Shown here: positions 8,501 through 15,557 of the stretch, one piece after another
Layout: each line of letters begins with the position of its first letter
Position numbering within the stretch: the first letter of the stretch is position 1
NCBI GenBank assembly: GCA_013388965.1
Contig: JACAEG010000258.1
Span: 1-34,107, forward strand
DNA length: 34,107 nt
Source of the DNA: Pseudorhodoplanes sp.
GTDB lineage: Bacteria; Pseudomonadota; Alphaproteobacteria; Rhizobiales; Xanthobacteraceae
Direction of reading: 5' to 3'
Notes under the pieces: generated by a model
Databases searched by the model: none
What the model saw: the letters and a program-made list of their open reading frames with translations, nothing else
Told to the model about the DNA's origin: nothing
Program-made: the position numbers and the translations under genes

Positions 8501-9028
8501 GTTGTCGGCGTCGTCGGGAAGAGTCACGTCGATATGCGTGACGAGCGGAGATGAGGCGTCGGTCGCGTCCGCGAGATAGCCGCCGGGCACGTTGGTCCAG
8601 GCTCCCGAATTGCCGATGCGGTACTGGACATTGATCTGCTGGGTCGCGTTGTCGGCCGACTCGAGATCGCGAACGTCGAATTGCACGTTGATGTCCTGGC
8701 GCCCCGTCGCATCGAGATAGAAGACGAGGTAGGGCGCATCCGCCGTGCCGGACCCGGCCAGCGCGATTGTCGAATCGGTGAGCTCGAACTCGGCCACGCC
8801 GCCGGTGAAGAACGATGCGGGATTGGTCTGGTTGGCATTGACGTCGAGGACGGTGCTGTCGCCGGTGATTGTCCGCGGGTCGGCATCCGTCACGGTCACG
8901 AGATCGTCGCCGCGAAAGCCCTGGATGCTGGGCACGCCAGACCAGTCGTCATTGGCGGTCAGAAGCGCGTTGTTGCTCCAGTTCTGGACGAGCGCACCGG
9001 CGCTCAATGGATGGTAGTTCGACGACAT
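5585..9028 (-). CDS. Secreted RTX extracellular nuclease (ExeM/NucH-like endonuclease/exonuclease/phosphatase)
   Basis: A 1147-residue secreted protein without a signal peptide. Domains in order: N-terminal beta-rich region (1-210); bacterial Ig-like domain starting SSNPADD (about 219-320); OB-fold region of ExeM/NucH nucleases (about 330-590); endonuclease/exonuclease/phosphatase domain (about 600-925) with SYNAENLD, ALQEIQD, NNHFSSKGG, GDLNEFPW and the catalytic end SDHDP; about 12 RTX nonapeptides of GGxGxDxLx type (about 940-1055); and a C-terminal tail ending in NDFLV typical of type I secretion. It would be exported, fold on binding calcium, and degrade extracellular DNA or RNA. ATG 9028 has GGGAGA eight bases upstream. 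No HlyB/HlyD/TolC-type exporter lies in the window. Its tail matches that of the next gene upstream. Confidence 0.92.
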   Translation of the reverse strand: MSSNYHPLSAGALVQNWSNNALLTANDDWSGVPSIQGFRGDDLVTVTDADPRTITGDSTVLDVNANQTNPASFFTGGVAEFELTDSTIALAGSGTADAPYLVFYLDATGRQDINVQFDVRDLESADNATQQINVQYRIGNSGAWTNVPGGYLADATDASSPLVTHIDVTLPDDADNQGQVQVRVMTVNAGGNDEWVGIDNINIASLELGGSETPPPALVSSNPADDATGTDASADIVLTFSETVQAGTGFITITDGAGDVRMIAVNDPQVTISGNVVTIDPTADLAAATAYDVIVDAGAFEDASGNDFAGIAQNELDFTTASALPPITHTISEIQGNGHISAFAGTIQTLQGVVTALDTNGSRGFYIQDPAGDGNAATSDAIFVFMPSGALPQVGRLVQVTGTISEFVPSGAAPGSFSTTEITVSEFADLGEGPAIAPVQIGGIGGLIPPTESNIAAGKFFESLEGMLVVVKEAVATGPTTSFGEIFTVVDNDDEPSNGTSATGQTDRGNLLIEPGAPDFGDTNTSGGDFNPERVQIDDDNGVLAGFSSPGVNVGARLGDVVGIVNYDFGNYQVVATQAFTVDEPSTLTKETTALQGDADRLTVASYNAENLDANDPQSRFDTIAAEIVDRLKAPDIIALQEIQDNDGTVGGEGSAAVAANETLQQLIDAIVAAGGPVYEFIDNTFIGDDTNGGQPGGNIRTAFLYRADRVDVQAGSVGTIAPDGTLLSSSYIDQQTNPDNPFYDSRPPLVATFTFNGKDVTIVNNHFSSKGGSAPLLGSDQPPFNAGEVQRAAQAQVVNNFVDAMLASDPDAKVIVAGDLNEFPWEEPMQVVKGTATVTDYDVPGEDPIAAVAEFVSGGTAVLSDLLDLLPEDERYDYVFDGNSQTLDHVLATAALMPGVNFDVVRINSEFADQTSDHDPLVASFLIPASPIEGTPDDDLRVGTDGGDYIFVFAGNDTVRGERGNDYIEGGQDDDRLQGGNDDDQLFGGEGNDFLQGQQGNDRLYGGEGDDRLSGVDGNDTLGGDNGNDVLEGKAGDDRLLGGNGKDRLDGGVGNDSMTGDGGADLFVFASGTDAITDFSGVTGGELDRIDLRQIAGLGSFADVAARMSDVGGNVEIDFADLLGAGHKLVIENLTVAQLGANDFLV

Positions 9029-9098
9029 GGCTTAAATCTCCCGACGCCCTGGGTATTGGACCGGGCGCAAACAAAACCGCTGTCGATGAACGGCAGGC

Positions 9099-9115
9099 AA
9101 CGTCCATGTGACGTT
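9099..9115. promoter_or_regulatory. Inverted repeat upstream of the RTX nuclease gene, possible operator
   Basis: AACGTC-CATGT-GACGTT is a perfect 6-bp dyad with a 5-bp spacer, centred about 79 bp upstream of the nuclease start and inside the only short leader available to a promoter for that gene. It has no U-tract and does not resemble a terminator. A binding site for a dimeric regulator is possible; the regulator is unknown. Confidence 0.35.
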
Positions 9116-9146
9116 TTCAAGTTGCACTCGGGTTTTTGCCGGAACG

Positions 9147-9178
9147 CAAAAAGCAAAGGGGCCGGCGATGCCGGCCCC
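9147..9178 (-). terminator. Rho-independent terminator after the 5'-nucleotidase gene
   Basis: On the minus strand a perfect 9-bp stem (GGGGCCGGC / GCCGGCCCC, loop ATC) is followed at once by TTTGCTTTTTG. It lies about 56 bp past the stop of the 1539-residue nucleotidase and should separate it from the nuclease gene downstream. Confidence 0.85.
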
Positions 9179-9234
9179 CGACGCGCTACCGAACTCCGCA
9201 CAGCAAGAGGGATTCGAAACTTCCCTCTCCGAAA

Positions 9235-12200
9235 CTAGACGAGGAAATCGTTCGCGTTGAGCTGCGCGACCGTGACGTTCTCGATCACCAGCTTGTGGCC
9301 AACGCCGAGCAGATCGGTGAAGTCGATTTCCACATTGCCGTTGACGTCCGACATCCGCGCCAAGACATCGGCGAAATCCGACAGTCCAGCAACAGGGCGC
9401 AGATCGATGCGATCGAGCTCCCCGCCGGCCACCCCGGAGAAGTCGGCAATCGTGTCCGCCCCCGTCGCGAAGACGAACAGATCGGCGTCCGCGCCGCCGG
9501 TCATGGTGTCGTCGCCCAGGCCGCCATTGAGCAGATCCTGGCCGGCGCCGCCGAACAGATCGTCGGCCCCCTTGCCGCCCGTGACGGTGTCGTTGCCGCC
9601 CTCGCCCGACAGAATGTTATCGCCGTCGGTGCCGGTCAGCTTGTTGGCGAGGTCGTTGCCGACGCCTTCGACAGCCGCGCCGACGAGCTGCAGGTTCTCG
9701 AGATTGGCGCCCAGCGCATAGTCGATCGTGCTGCGCACCGTGTCGGCGCCTTCGGCCGCCTGCTCGACCACCAAATCGGCGAGAGCATCGACGAGGTAGA
9801 CGTCGTCGCCGTCGCCGCCGATCATGACGTCGATGCCGGCGCCGCCGTCCAGCGTGTCGTTGCCGTCGCCGCCGAGCAGCTGATCGTTGCCGATCTTGCC
9901 GTCGAGGAGGTCGTTTCCGTCCTCGCCGAGCAGCGTATCGTTGCCGTCGACGCCCCTGAGCGTGTCGTTGCCCTCGCCCCCGAAGAGCTGGTCGTCGCCC
10001 TGCTGGCCCAGGAGAAGGTCACTGCCCTGATCCCCGAACAGCTGGTCGTTGTCGTTGCCGCCCTTGAGCGTGTCGTCTCCGACCAGGCCGAAGAGGCGGT
10101 CGCTGCCTTTGCGACCGTCGATGTCGTCGTCGCCGACGGTACCGTCGATCGCTTCGCCAGCCGCCGAACCGACGATGGCCGGCGACTCGAACACCACGTC
10201 GTCGCGGAAGTTCAGGTTCTCGATCCGCTCGTCGAGCTCCATGCCGGTGTCCGCCTGGTCGAACGCTGTATCCGGCGTGCCGTGGAAGGCCTGCATGTAG
10301 TCGCCGAGCGCAGCCTGCTCGCGCACGACATTGGACGGAATGTTCGGATCGTCGTTGAAGTCGAGCGACTCGTCGATCGGGTCCGACAGCGTTCCGTCGT
10401 CGAAGATGTACCGGAAATTGGAGCCGTTCGCCCGCATCGGATAGCTGTCGCCGCCATCGGCGGTGAAGTCCGCCGTGACCACCGAGATCAGGTTCGGCGC
10501 GCCTGCGACCACCACGCCGTTCTCAACCACCCTGGCGATGACATTGCCCTGCTCGTCGATGAGCGTGACGTTCACCACGCGCGTCCCCGCCGGCCGGTCG
10601 GGATCGTAGGAGAACTTCACGCCGCCGATCTGCGGGAAGCGGCCATTGTTCGGCAGGGCCGCGACACCGTGATTGAGGATGTTGAGCAGGCCCTGGGCAT
10701 CCGTGTCGAACACCATCAGCCGGTTGTTGAAGCGCATCGAGTTCTCGATATCGAGCTGCGAAACGCCGCCTTCCGACTTGCCGACCGCCGGATTCGCGGG
10801 AGGCGGCAGCTTGTCGACTGTGCCATCGACCGGATCGGGCGGCGAAATCGTGCCGATCTGAGCCCGGATGCCGCCGCCGTTCTTGAGCGAGACGATGAAC
10901 GCGTCATCGCCCAGCGCGTCACGCGCCGCATAGGCATAGGAATCGGCCGACAGGTTGCCGAGATTGGTCTCCTGATTGCGGACGAAAAGCCGTTCGCCCT
11001 CGAGATACACATTCGTGTAGCCGAGCACGTTGCCGTCCTTGACCTCGATCACGTCCTGGACGGCATCCACCAGATCGCGGACCTTGTCGCCCTTGGTGCC
11101 TTCGGCGAAAGCGGTGTCGTCAAGGTCGGCTTCGTCGACGCCCCAGGCTTCCGCCACGTTTTCCTCGGTCGATGCGTAGGCGCCGTTGATCGCCTGATTT
11201 TCCGAAACGCTGTCGAGGATGATGTTGCCGTCGGCATCGAAATCGACAACGAGCCGCCCGAGATAGGTGTATTCGTTGTCGGTGTTGACGATCAGCGTGG
11301 TCTTGCCGTCGGCGTCGGTCACCTGCAGCGGATAATCGCCGGCAAAGTTCGCGGCATGTCCCGGGAAATCGACCGCCTCGTCGTCGGCATCGCCGAGCCG
11401 CGTATTCGATCCGGCCGACAGGATGATATCGACGCCCTTGAGCTTGGTCGCGAGCAATTGCTCGTTCGCGATCACCTGCAGATGCGCCATCAGTATGATC
11501 TTGTTGATGCCCTCGGCGATCAGTTCGTCGACGATCGGCTGGATTTGCGCGGCCAGCAGGTCCATGTCGTCGCTCTCGCCGTTCGGGCCGAGCCCGGTCG
11601 GGAAGCCCTTCACCTCCGTGCCGCTGGGCGAGGAGATCGATTCAAGCATCTGCGTCGTCACCGCAACCAGGCCGATCTTCTCGCCGCCCTTTTCGACAAC
11701 GGTCGCGGGTGCGATGCGGCCCTTCATCGTGCTGGCGTCCGGCACCAGCGTCGCATCGGAGCCGTCCAGCGTGTTGGTGAACCGGGGATTGAGAGCGGTG
11801 TCGCCGGAAAAATCGAGATTGGCGGACATGTAGGGGAACGTGGCGCCGACCCAGCCGCCGCTTGGCGTGAACGAGGCCGCAAACGCGTTGGAACCGAGAT
11901 CGAATTCGTGGTTTCCGATCGTCGACGCCTCGACGCCCAGCACGTTGTGAATGGCCGTATCAACCGCACCGATCGGCACCACCGAATTTAACGGGATGTT
12001 GGATCCGGACACCTCATTCAGCACCGGGATGACGCTCGCATCCGTGCCGGCCGCAAGGAACGGGCCGGGCAGGAAATTGTCGCCGCCCGACAGAATGAGC
12101 GTGTTGGCGAAATCGTCGTCGAATGCGTCGATAAGCGCCGCAAGATTTGGCGCGGTCTCCGCGGCCAGCAGGCCCGCCTCGCCGTCCGACAGGTGCAGGA

Positions 12201-13854
12201 GTTGCAGCGTGAAGGTCTTGGGCTCGACGGTGTAGATCTCGATCGTGCCGCTGATCTCGTTCGTCGTCACCATCAGGGCTTCGCCCGTCGGGCTGTCGAC
12301 CGCCTCGATATACTGGACGGTTTCCGGCCCGAGATGTGTGGTTGAGGACGGCACGTAGGTCGTGAAGGTCGCGTTCGCGGGATCGGTCACGTCATAGACC
12401 ATCACGCCGCCCTCACGCTCGAGCGCGACGAAGGCGTAGAAGCGGCCGCCGACATTGTGCACCGCGATGCTTTCCGGCTCGGGCCCCTTCTCGTCCGAGC
12501 GCGCGTCGAAGGTCGAGGCGTCGCCGGTCTGGTTGTTGTTGAAGAGATCGGGAAATTGCTCGGCGATGATCGCCTCGAACTCGCCGCCACTCTCGAAGAC
12601 CTTGGTCACCGTGCCGTCGGCGCCCTGCTGGAAAATGGTGAAGCCGCGGCCGCCAAAGGTTACGATCTCCTCGACGATCCCATCGTTGTCAGGGTCGCTG
12701 TCGTAGGTGGAGACGTTGAGGCGCCCGGCATTGTCGTCGTTGTCATAGTCCGCCTCGCCCGCCGGCGGTGCGGGAATCGAAGGATCAAGACCGTCGAAAT
12801 CCTTCAGGCGCTGCACGTCGCTGTCGTCGCTGCGCGCATCGCCCTCGTTGGCGGTGGCGAAATAGGTCACGCCGCCGAAGGTCCAGCTCGCAACCGCGTC
12901 TGGCATCAGCAGGCCCTTGATCGGGGCGGTGTGCAGGAAAATCGCCCCGCTGCTGCCGGCACCGTCGCGATCCGAATAATCGCTTTCGTTGCCTTCGAGG
13001 CTGTGATCGACAAAGCCGAGCGGAACGATGCGCTCCAGGACCGGCGTGGTGCCGGAAATGTCGAATTCCGCGACCGAATTCGCCTCCTGCAGGGTGACGA
13101 AGGCCGTCTTTCCGTCCTGGGTAATCGTGATGTATTCGGGCTCGATATCCGCGGAAGCGGAGCGGCCCGGCGTGATGCGCACGCCCTGGGCGCGCAAGGC
13201 ATCCTCGAATCCGTCGAAGGCGCCAAATCCCGCGCTCTGGACCGACGCATTGGCCACGCCGGCCGAGAGGTCGACCAGCGAGATCGAGCCGGGAGCATCG
13301 CCGATCTCGTTGTCGTCGTCGTCGAGCGCGCGCTCGCCTTCGTTGGCGACCAGGAGCTTCTTGCCATCCGCCGTGAAGACCAGCATGTCGGGCAGTGCGC
13401 CGACCTCGACGATCTTGAGAAGATCGCCCGTCGAGGCGGAATAGAACGCGACAAAGCCGGGATCGCTCTTGACCGCGTTCTCCACCGCGACAGCAACAAG
13501 CCCGTTCGACACGGCGACGGAATTGATCCCGCCGAAGGATGAGAAGGCGTTGATATCGGCGGCGACATCGATTTCGCCGACCTTGGTCAGATTGGTCGGG
13601 TCCGACATGTCGACGATGTCGAGCGAGCCGAGCGGTGCCTCGGTGATGGCGTCCTCGAAATTCTTCATGACGAAGAGCTGCTTGGTGCCCTTGTCATAGG
13701 CGGCGATCTCGGCGGTCTCTTCGCCGAGCCCGGTCGCATAGGAGCCGATGGAGGTGATGGTGAGCGCGTCCGTTCCGGCCGGCGTCGTGGTCGAACCGGT
13801 CAGCGTTGAGTCGGCCTGATCCTGAATGATGGTGCCGTCGATTTCGATTGGCAT
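9235..13854 (-). CDS. Secreted RTX 5'-nucleotidase with choice-of-anchor I beta-propeller domain
   Basis: A 1539-residue secreted protein. Residues 15-540 form a beta-propeller-like region of the choice-of-anchor I type. Residues 545-900 are a metallophosphoesterase domain with LHLSDGEAG, SGGDNFLPG and IGNHEFDLG. Residues 945-1200 are the 5'-nucleotidase C-terminal substrate domain, with NLSADSYAYA and SLKNGGGIR. From about 1225 to 1450 there are two blocks of RTX nonapeptides, and then a type I secretion tail ending NDFLV. The first metal motif reads DGE where classical 5'-nucleotidases have DxH. The likely role is to free phosphate from extracellular nucleotides. ATG 13854 has AGGGGAG upstream; extending to 13962 would run through the Pho box and is rejected. 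It is probably PhoB-controlled. Confidence 0.92.
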   Translation of the reverse strand: MPIEIDGTIIQDQADSTLTGSTTTPAGTDALTITSIGSYATGLGEETAEIAAYDKGTKQLFVMKNFEDAITEAPLGSLDIVDMSDPTNLTKVGEIDVAADINAFSSFGGINSVAVSNGLVAVAVENAVKSDPGFVAFYSASTGDLLKIVEVGALPDMLVFTADGKKLLVANEGERALDDDDNEIGDAPGSISLVDLSAGVANASVQSAGFGAFDGFEDALRAQGVRITPGRSASADIEPEYITITQDGKTAFVTLQEANSVAEFDISGTTPVLERIVPLGFVDHSLEGNESDYSDRDGAGSSGAIFLHTAPIKGLLMPDAVASWTFGGVTYFATANEGDARSDDSDVQRLKDFDGLDPSIPAPPAGEADYDNDDNAGRLNVSTYDSDPDNDGIVEEIVTFGGRGFTIFQQGADGTVTKVFESGGEFEAIIAEQFPDLFNNNQTGDASTFDARSDEKGPEPESIAVHNVGGRFYAFVALEREGGVMVYDVTDPANATFTTYVPSSTTHLGPETVQYIEAVDSPTGEALMVTTNEISGTIEIYTVEPKTFTLQLLHLSDGEAGLLAAETAPNLAALIDAFDDDFANTLILSGGDNFLPGPFLAAGTDASVIPVLNEVSGSNIPLNSVVPIGAVDTAIHNVLGVEASTIGNHEFDLGSNAFAASFTPSGGWVGATFPYMSANLDFSGDTALNPRFTNTLDGSDATLVPDASTMKGRIAPATVVEKGGEKIGLVAVTTQMLESISSPSGTEVKGFPTGLGPNGESDDMDLLAAQIQPIVDELIAEGINKIILMAHLQVIANEQLLATKLKGVDIILSAGSNTRLGDADDEAVDFPGHAANFAGDYPLQVTDADGKTTLIVNTDNEYTYLGRLVVDFDADGNIILDSVSENQAINGAYASTEENVAEAWGVDEADLDDTAFAEGTKGDKVRDLVDAVQDVIEVKDGNVLGYTNVYLEGERLFVRNQETNLGNLSADSYAYAARDALGDDAFIVSLKNGGGIRAQIGTISPPDPVDGTVDKLPPPANPAVGKSEGGVSQLDIENSMRFNNRLMVFDTDAQGLLNILNHGVAALPNNGRFPQIGGVKFSYDPDRPAGTRVVNVTLIDEQGNVIARVVENGVVVAGAPNLISVVTADFTADGGDSYPMRANGSNFRYIFDDGTLSDPIDESLDFNDDPNIPSNVVREQAALGDYMQAFHGTPDTAFDQADTGMELDERIENLNFRDDVVFESPAIVGSAAGEAIDGTVGDDDIDGRKGSDRLFGLVGDDTLKGGNDNDQLFGDQGSDLLLGQQGDDQLFGGEGNDTLRGVDGNDTLLGEDGNDLLDGKIGNDQLLGGDGNDTLDGGAGIDVMIGGDGDDVYLVDALADLVVEQAAEGADTVRSTIDYALGANLENLQLVGAAVEGVGNDLANKLTGTDGDNILSGEGGNDTVTGGKGADDLFGGAGQDLLNGGLGDDTMTGGADADLFVFATGADTIADFSGVAGGELDRIDLRPVAGLSDFADVLARMSDVNGNVEIDFTDLLGVGHKLVIENVTVAQLNANDFLV

Positions 13855-13894
13855 ACGCGCTCCCCTGTATTCTGGCTGAAAAGCAAGGCGGGTT

Positions 13895-13916
13895 TCGCGA
13901 GTGCGAAGACTCGCGA
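13895..13916 (-). other. Hairpin in the leader of the RTX 5'-nucleotidase mRNA
   Basis: TCGCGAGT-gcgaag-ACTCGCGA is a perfect 8-bp stem with a 6-base loop. It falls just downstream of the expected transcription start (near 13918, from the Pho box and -10-like element) and about 40 bp before the start codon. A stem at the 5' end of a long mRNA could protect it from decay. No U-tract follows, so it is not a terminator. Confidence 0.4.
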
Positions 13917-13924
13917 GCGCGCGG

Positions 13925-13958
13925 ATATGAGAAGGGCCGGGTAACAGATGGATGACAC
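13925..13958 (-). promoter_or_regulatory. Putative Pho box and -10 element upstream of the RTX 5'-nucleotidase
   Basis: On the minus strand GTGTCAT-CCAT-CTGTTAC (13958 to 13941) matches the two PhoB half-sites CTGTCAT and CTGTCAC at 6 of 7 positions each, with the correct 4-bp spacer. Ten bases further on comes TCATAT (13930 to 13925), the right place for a -10 hexamer in PhoB promoters, where the box replaces the -35. The site is 87 bp upstream of the ATG at 13854. Confidence 0.65.
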
Positions 13959-14010
13959 GCACGTGACCGCTGGAAGTTGCGGCAGGGATGCAACACCTTG
14001 GCCTCCATGC

Positions 14011-14024
14011 CCCTCGCGCGAGGG
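14011..14024. promoter_or_regulatory. Perfect 14-bp palindrome in a divergent promoter region
   Basis: CCCTCGCGCGAGGG is self-complementary over its whole length. It lies about 100 bp upstream of the fumarylacetoacetate-hydrolase-fold gene, between it and the Pho box of the 5'-nucleotidase gene. It could be an operator, or chance in GC-rich DNA. Confidence 0.25.
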
Positions 14025-14090
14025 CTCAAAAGGGCGCTGCCGGGCTTGCCGCGCGCGGCCAGTCCGCGCATGATCCGCCCCTTTTTATGG

Positions 14091-14104
14091 GCCGATTCAT
14101 CGGC
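14091..14104. promoter_or_regulatory. Inverted repeat just upstream of the FAH-family start
   Basis: GCCGAT-TC-ATCGGC is a perfect 6-bp dyad ending 17 bp before the ATG at 14122 and immediately before the G-rich ribosome site. It is well placed for a repressor operator or for a small hairpin affecting translation. Confidence 0.3.
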
Positions 14105-14121
14105 TTGATGGGGGGAAAATA

Positions 14122-14970
14122 ATGAAACTTGTTCGCTACGGGCCCGCGGGCCGCGAAAAGCCGGGGATCGTCGATGCCGACGGAAATATCCGCGATCTGT
14201 CCCGGATCGTGCCCGATATCGCCGGCGAGACCCTATCCCCAGCGGGGCTCGCGAAAATCCGCAAGGCCAATATCCACAAGCTGAAAGTGGTCCCCGGCCG
14301 GCCCCGGCTCGGCCCCTGCGTCGGCGGCACCCGCAACTTCATCGCCATCGGGCTCAACTATTCCGATCATGCCGCCGAAGCCGGCATGCCGATCCCGAAG
14401 GAGCCGATCATCTTCAACAAGGCGCCGTCCTGCATCTGCGGCCCGAACGACAATACGATCATCCCGAAGGAATCGACCAAGCTCGACTGGGAAGTGGAGC
14501 TCGCGATCGTGATCGGCAGCCGCGCCCGCTATCTCGCCAAGGATCGCGCGATGAGCGTGGTGGCAGGCTATTGCACGGCCAACGACGTCTCCGAGCGTGA
14601 ATTCCAGATCGAGCGCGCCGGACAATGGACCAAGGGCAAGAGCTGCGAAACCTTCGGCCCGCTCGGACCGTGGCTCGTCACCAAGGATGAGATCAAGGAT
14701 CCGCAGAATCTCGACATGTGGCTGGACGTCAACGGCGAGAAGCGCCAGCGCGGCAACACCAGAACGATGATTTTCGGCGTAGCCCATATCGTCTGGTATT
14801 GCTCGCAATTCTTCGTCATGGAGCCCGGCGACGTGATCGTCACCGGCACCCCGCCCGGCGTCGGGCTCGGCATGAAACCGCCGCAATTTCTCAAGGCGGG
14901 CGATGTCGTGACGCTCGGGATCGAGGGGCTTGGCGAGCAGAAGCAGAAGGTGGTCGCGTTCAGGAAGTAA
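14122..14970 (+). CDS. Fumarylacetoacetate hydrolase family protein
   Basis: A 282-residue enzyme of the FAH superfamily, which hydrolyses, decarboxylates or isomerises beta-diketo or 2-oxo acids using a divalent metal. The N-terminal 70 residues form the small lid domain (MKLVRYG, KPGIVD). The catalytic part starts at IGLNYSDHAAE and carries the metal ligands in DWEVELA (about residue 116-122) and the ANDVSER segment (about 154). The end TGTPPGVGLGMKPP is a strong family signature of the 2-hydroxyhepta-2,4-diene-1,7-dioate isomerase / ureidoglycolate lyase branch. Annotations in this branch are loose and the substrate cannot be named. ATG 14122 follows a GGGGGG ribosome site. It is divergent from the 5'-nucleotidase gene; no aromatic catabolic genes accompany it. 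Confidence 0.92.
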   Translation: MKLVRYGPAGREKPGIVDADGNIRDLSRIVPDIAGETLSPAGLAKIRKANIHKLKVVPGRPRLGPCVGGTRNFIAIGLNYSDHAAEAGMPIPKEPIIFNKAPSCICGPNDNTIIPKESTKLDWEVELAIVIGSRARYLAKDRAMSVVAGYCTANDVSEREFQIERAGQWTKGKSCETFGPLGPWLVTKDEIKDPQNLDMWLDVNGEKRQRGNTRTMIFGVAHIVWYCSQFFVMEPGDVIVTGTPPGVGLGMKPPQFLKAGDVVTLGIEGLGEQKQKVVAFRK

Positions 14971-14990
14971 TCGAGGCCTGGCGGCGAAAG

Positions 14991-15015
14991 CCTTCGGGGG
15001 GGACGCCCCCAAAGG
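14991..15015. terminator. GC-rich hairpin after the FAH gene
   Basis: CCTT-C-GGGGG, loop GGACG, CCCCC-A-AAGG form a 10-position stem with one mismatch, about 20 bp beyond the FAH stop and between convergent genes. No T-run follows on either strand, so it would be at best a weak or bidirectional terminator. Confidence 0.4.
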
Positions 15016-15036
15016 CCCCGCTGGAATGGTATTGGC

Positions 15037-15468
15037 CTACTGGCTGCCGCGCAGGGCCGAGAGAATGCCGGCGGCCCCCTGGGCGCGTTCCTGGGCCGCA
15101 ATGGGCGCCTGGGCGGCCGGGCTGGCGGAGGGAGCCCCTCCGCCCCGCCGGACCGCCGTTTGCTCAACGGTCCGGCGCGTCGGCTCGGGCTGCGGCAGGA
15201 TCGACATGGGCTTGGAGATGGGCTCGGAGGCGGACATGCCTCCGCGCGCGGCGATATCCTGACGCCCCGCCGGCCGCCGAGCAGCCTCCGCTGCGTGCCG
15301 AGGCTGTGGTAGTCGCGCGCCCCCAGGCGTTTCCGCAGGGTCTGACGCCGCCACGTAAATCGGGGGCGGCAGGAAGCCGGAGGGCGGCACGCCGAACGTC
15401 GCTTCTCCGCCCTGCGCCGCCACGGTCGCCGCCAGGACGAGGCCCGCAATGCCCATGCTTCTGATCAT
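15037..15468 (-). CDS. Small exported Pro/Ala-rich hypothetical protein
   Basis: A 143-residue frame starting MIRSMGIAGLVLAATVAA, a plausible signal peptide with possible cleavage after Ala-18 or near residue 23. The rest is low-complexity and disordered, rich in Pro, Ala, Arg and Ser, with no fold or motif that I recognise. A purine-rich ribosome site (GGGGGAGGGGG) lies about 8 bases before the ATG at 15468; ATG 15456 is an alternative. It is downstream of thiD on the same strand (89 bp gap). The opposite strand and other frames are also open here, as often in GC-rich DNA, so this gene is supported mainly by its signal peptide and ribosome site. Confidence 0.5.
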   Translation of the reverse strand: MIRSMGIAGLVLAATVAAQGGEATFGVPPSGFLPPPIYVAASDPAETPGGARLPQPRHAAEAARRPAGRQDIAARGGMSASEPISKPMSILPQPEPTRRTVEQTAVRRGGGAPSASPAAQAPIAAQERAQGAAGILSALRGSQ

Positions 15469-15557
15469 CGGCGCACCCCCTCCCCCGGCCAGAGCGCTCC
15501 AGGGCGTTACCAGTCTCTAAACAGGGATGGTTAATGGTCCGTTATCGCGTTTCCGCC

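Noticed and set aside
9029-9146. A Pho box upstream of the RTX nuclease
   Set aside because: Only one poor half-site (ACGTCAC) is present and no partner lies 11 bp away. The dyad at 9099-9115 is a different kind of signal.
9136-11991. A 951-codon + strand frame with repeated Val/Ala/Glu patterns
   Set aside because: It is the antisense shadow of the RTX repeats and nucleotidase domain; the repeat pattern comes from the complement of GGxGxDxLx codons.
13855-13962. N-terminal extension of the 5'-nucleotidase to 13962
   Set aside because: It would translate the Pho box and the leader hairpin, while ATG 13854 has a strong AGGGGAG ribosome site and matches the typical start of RTX proteins without a signal peptide.
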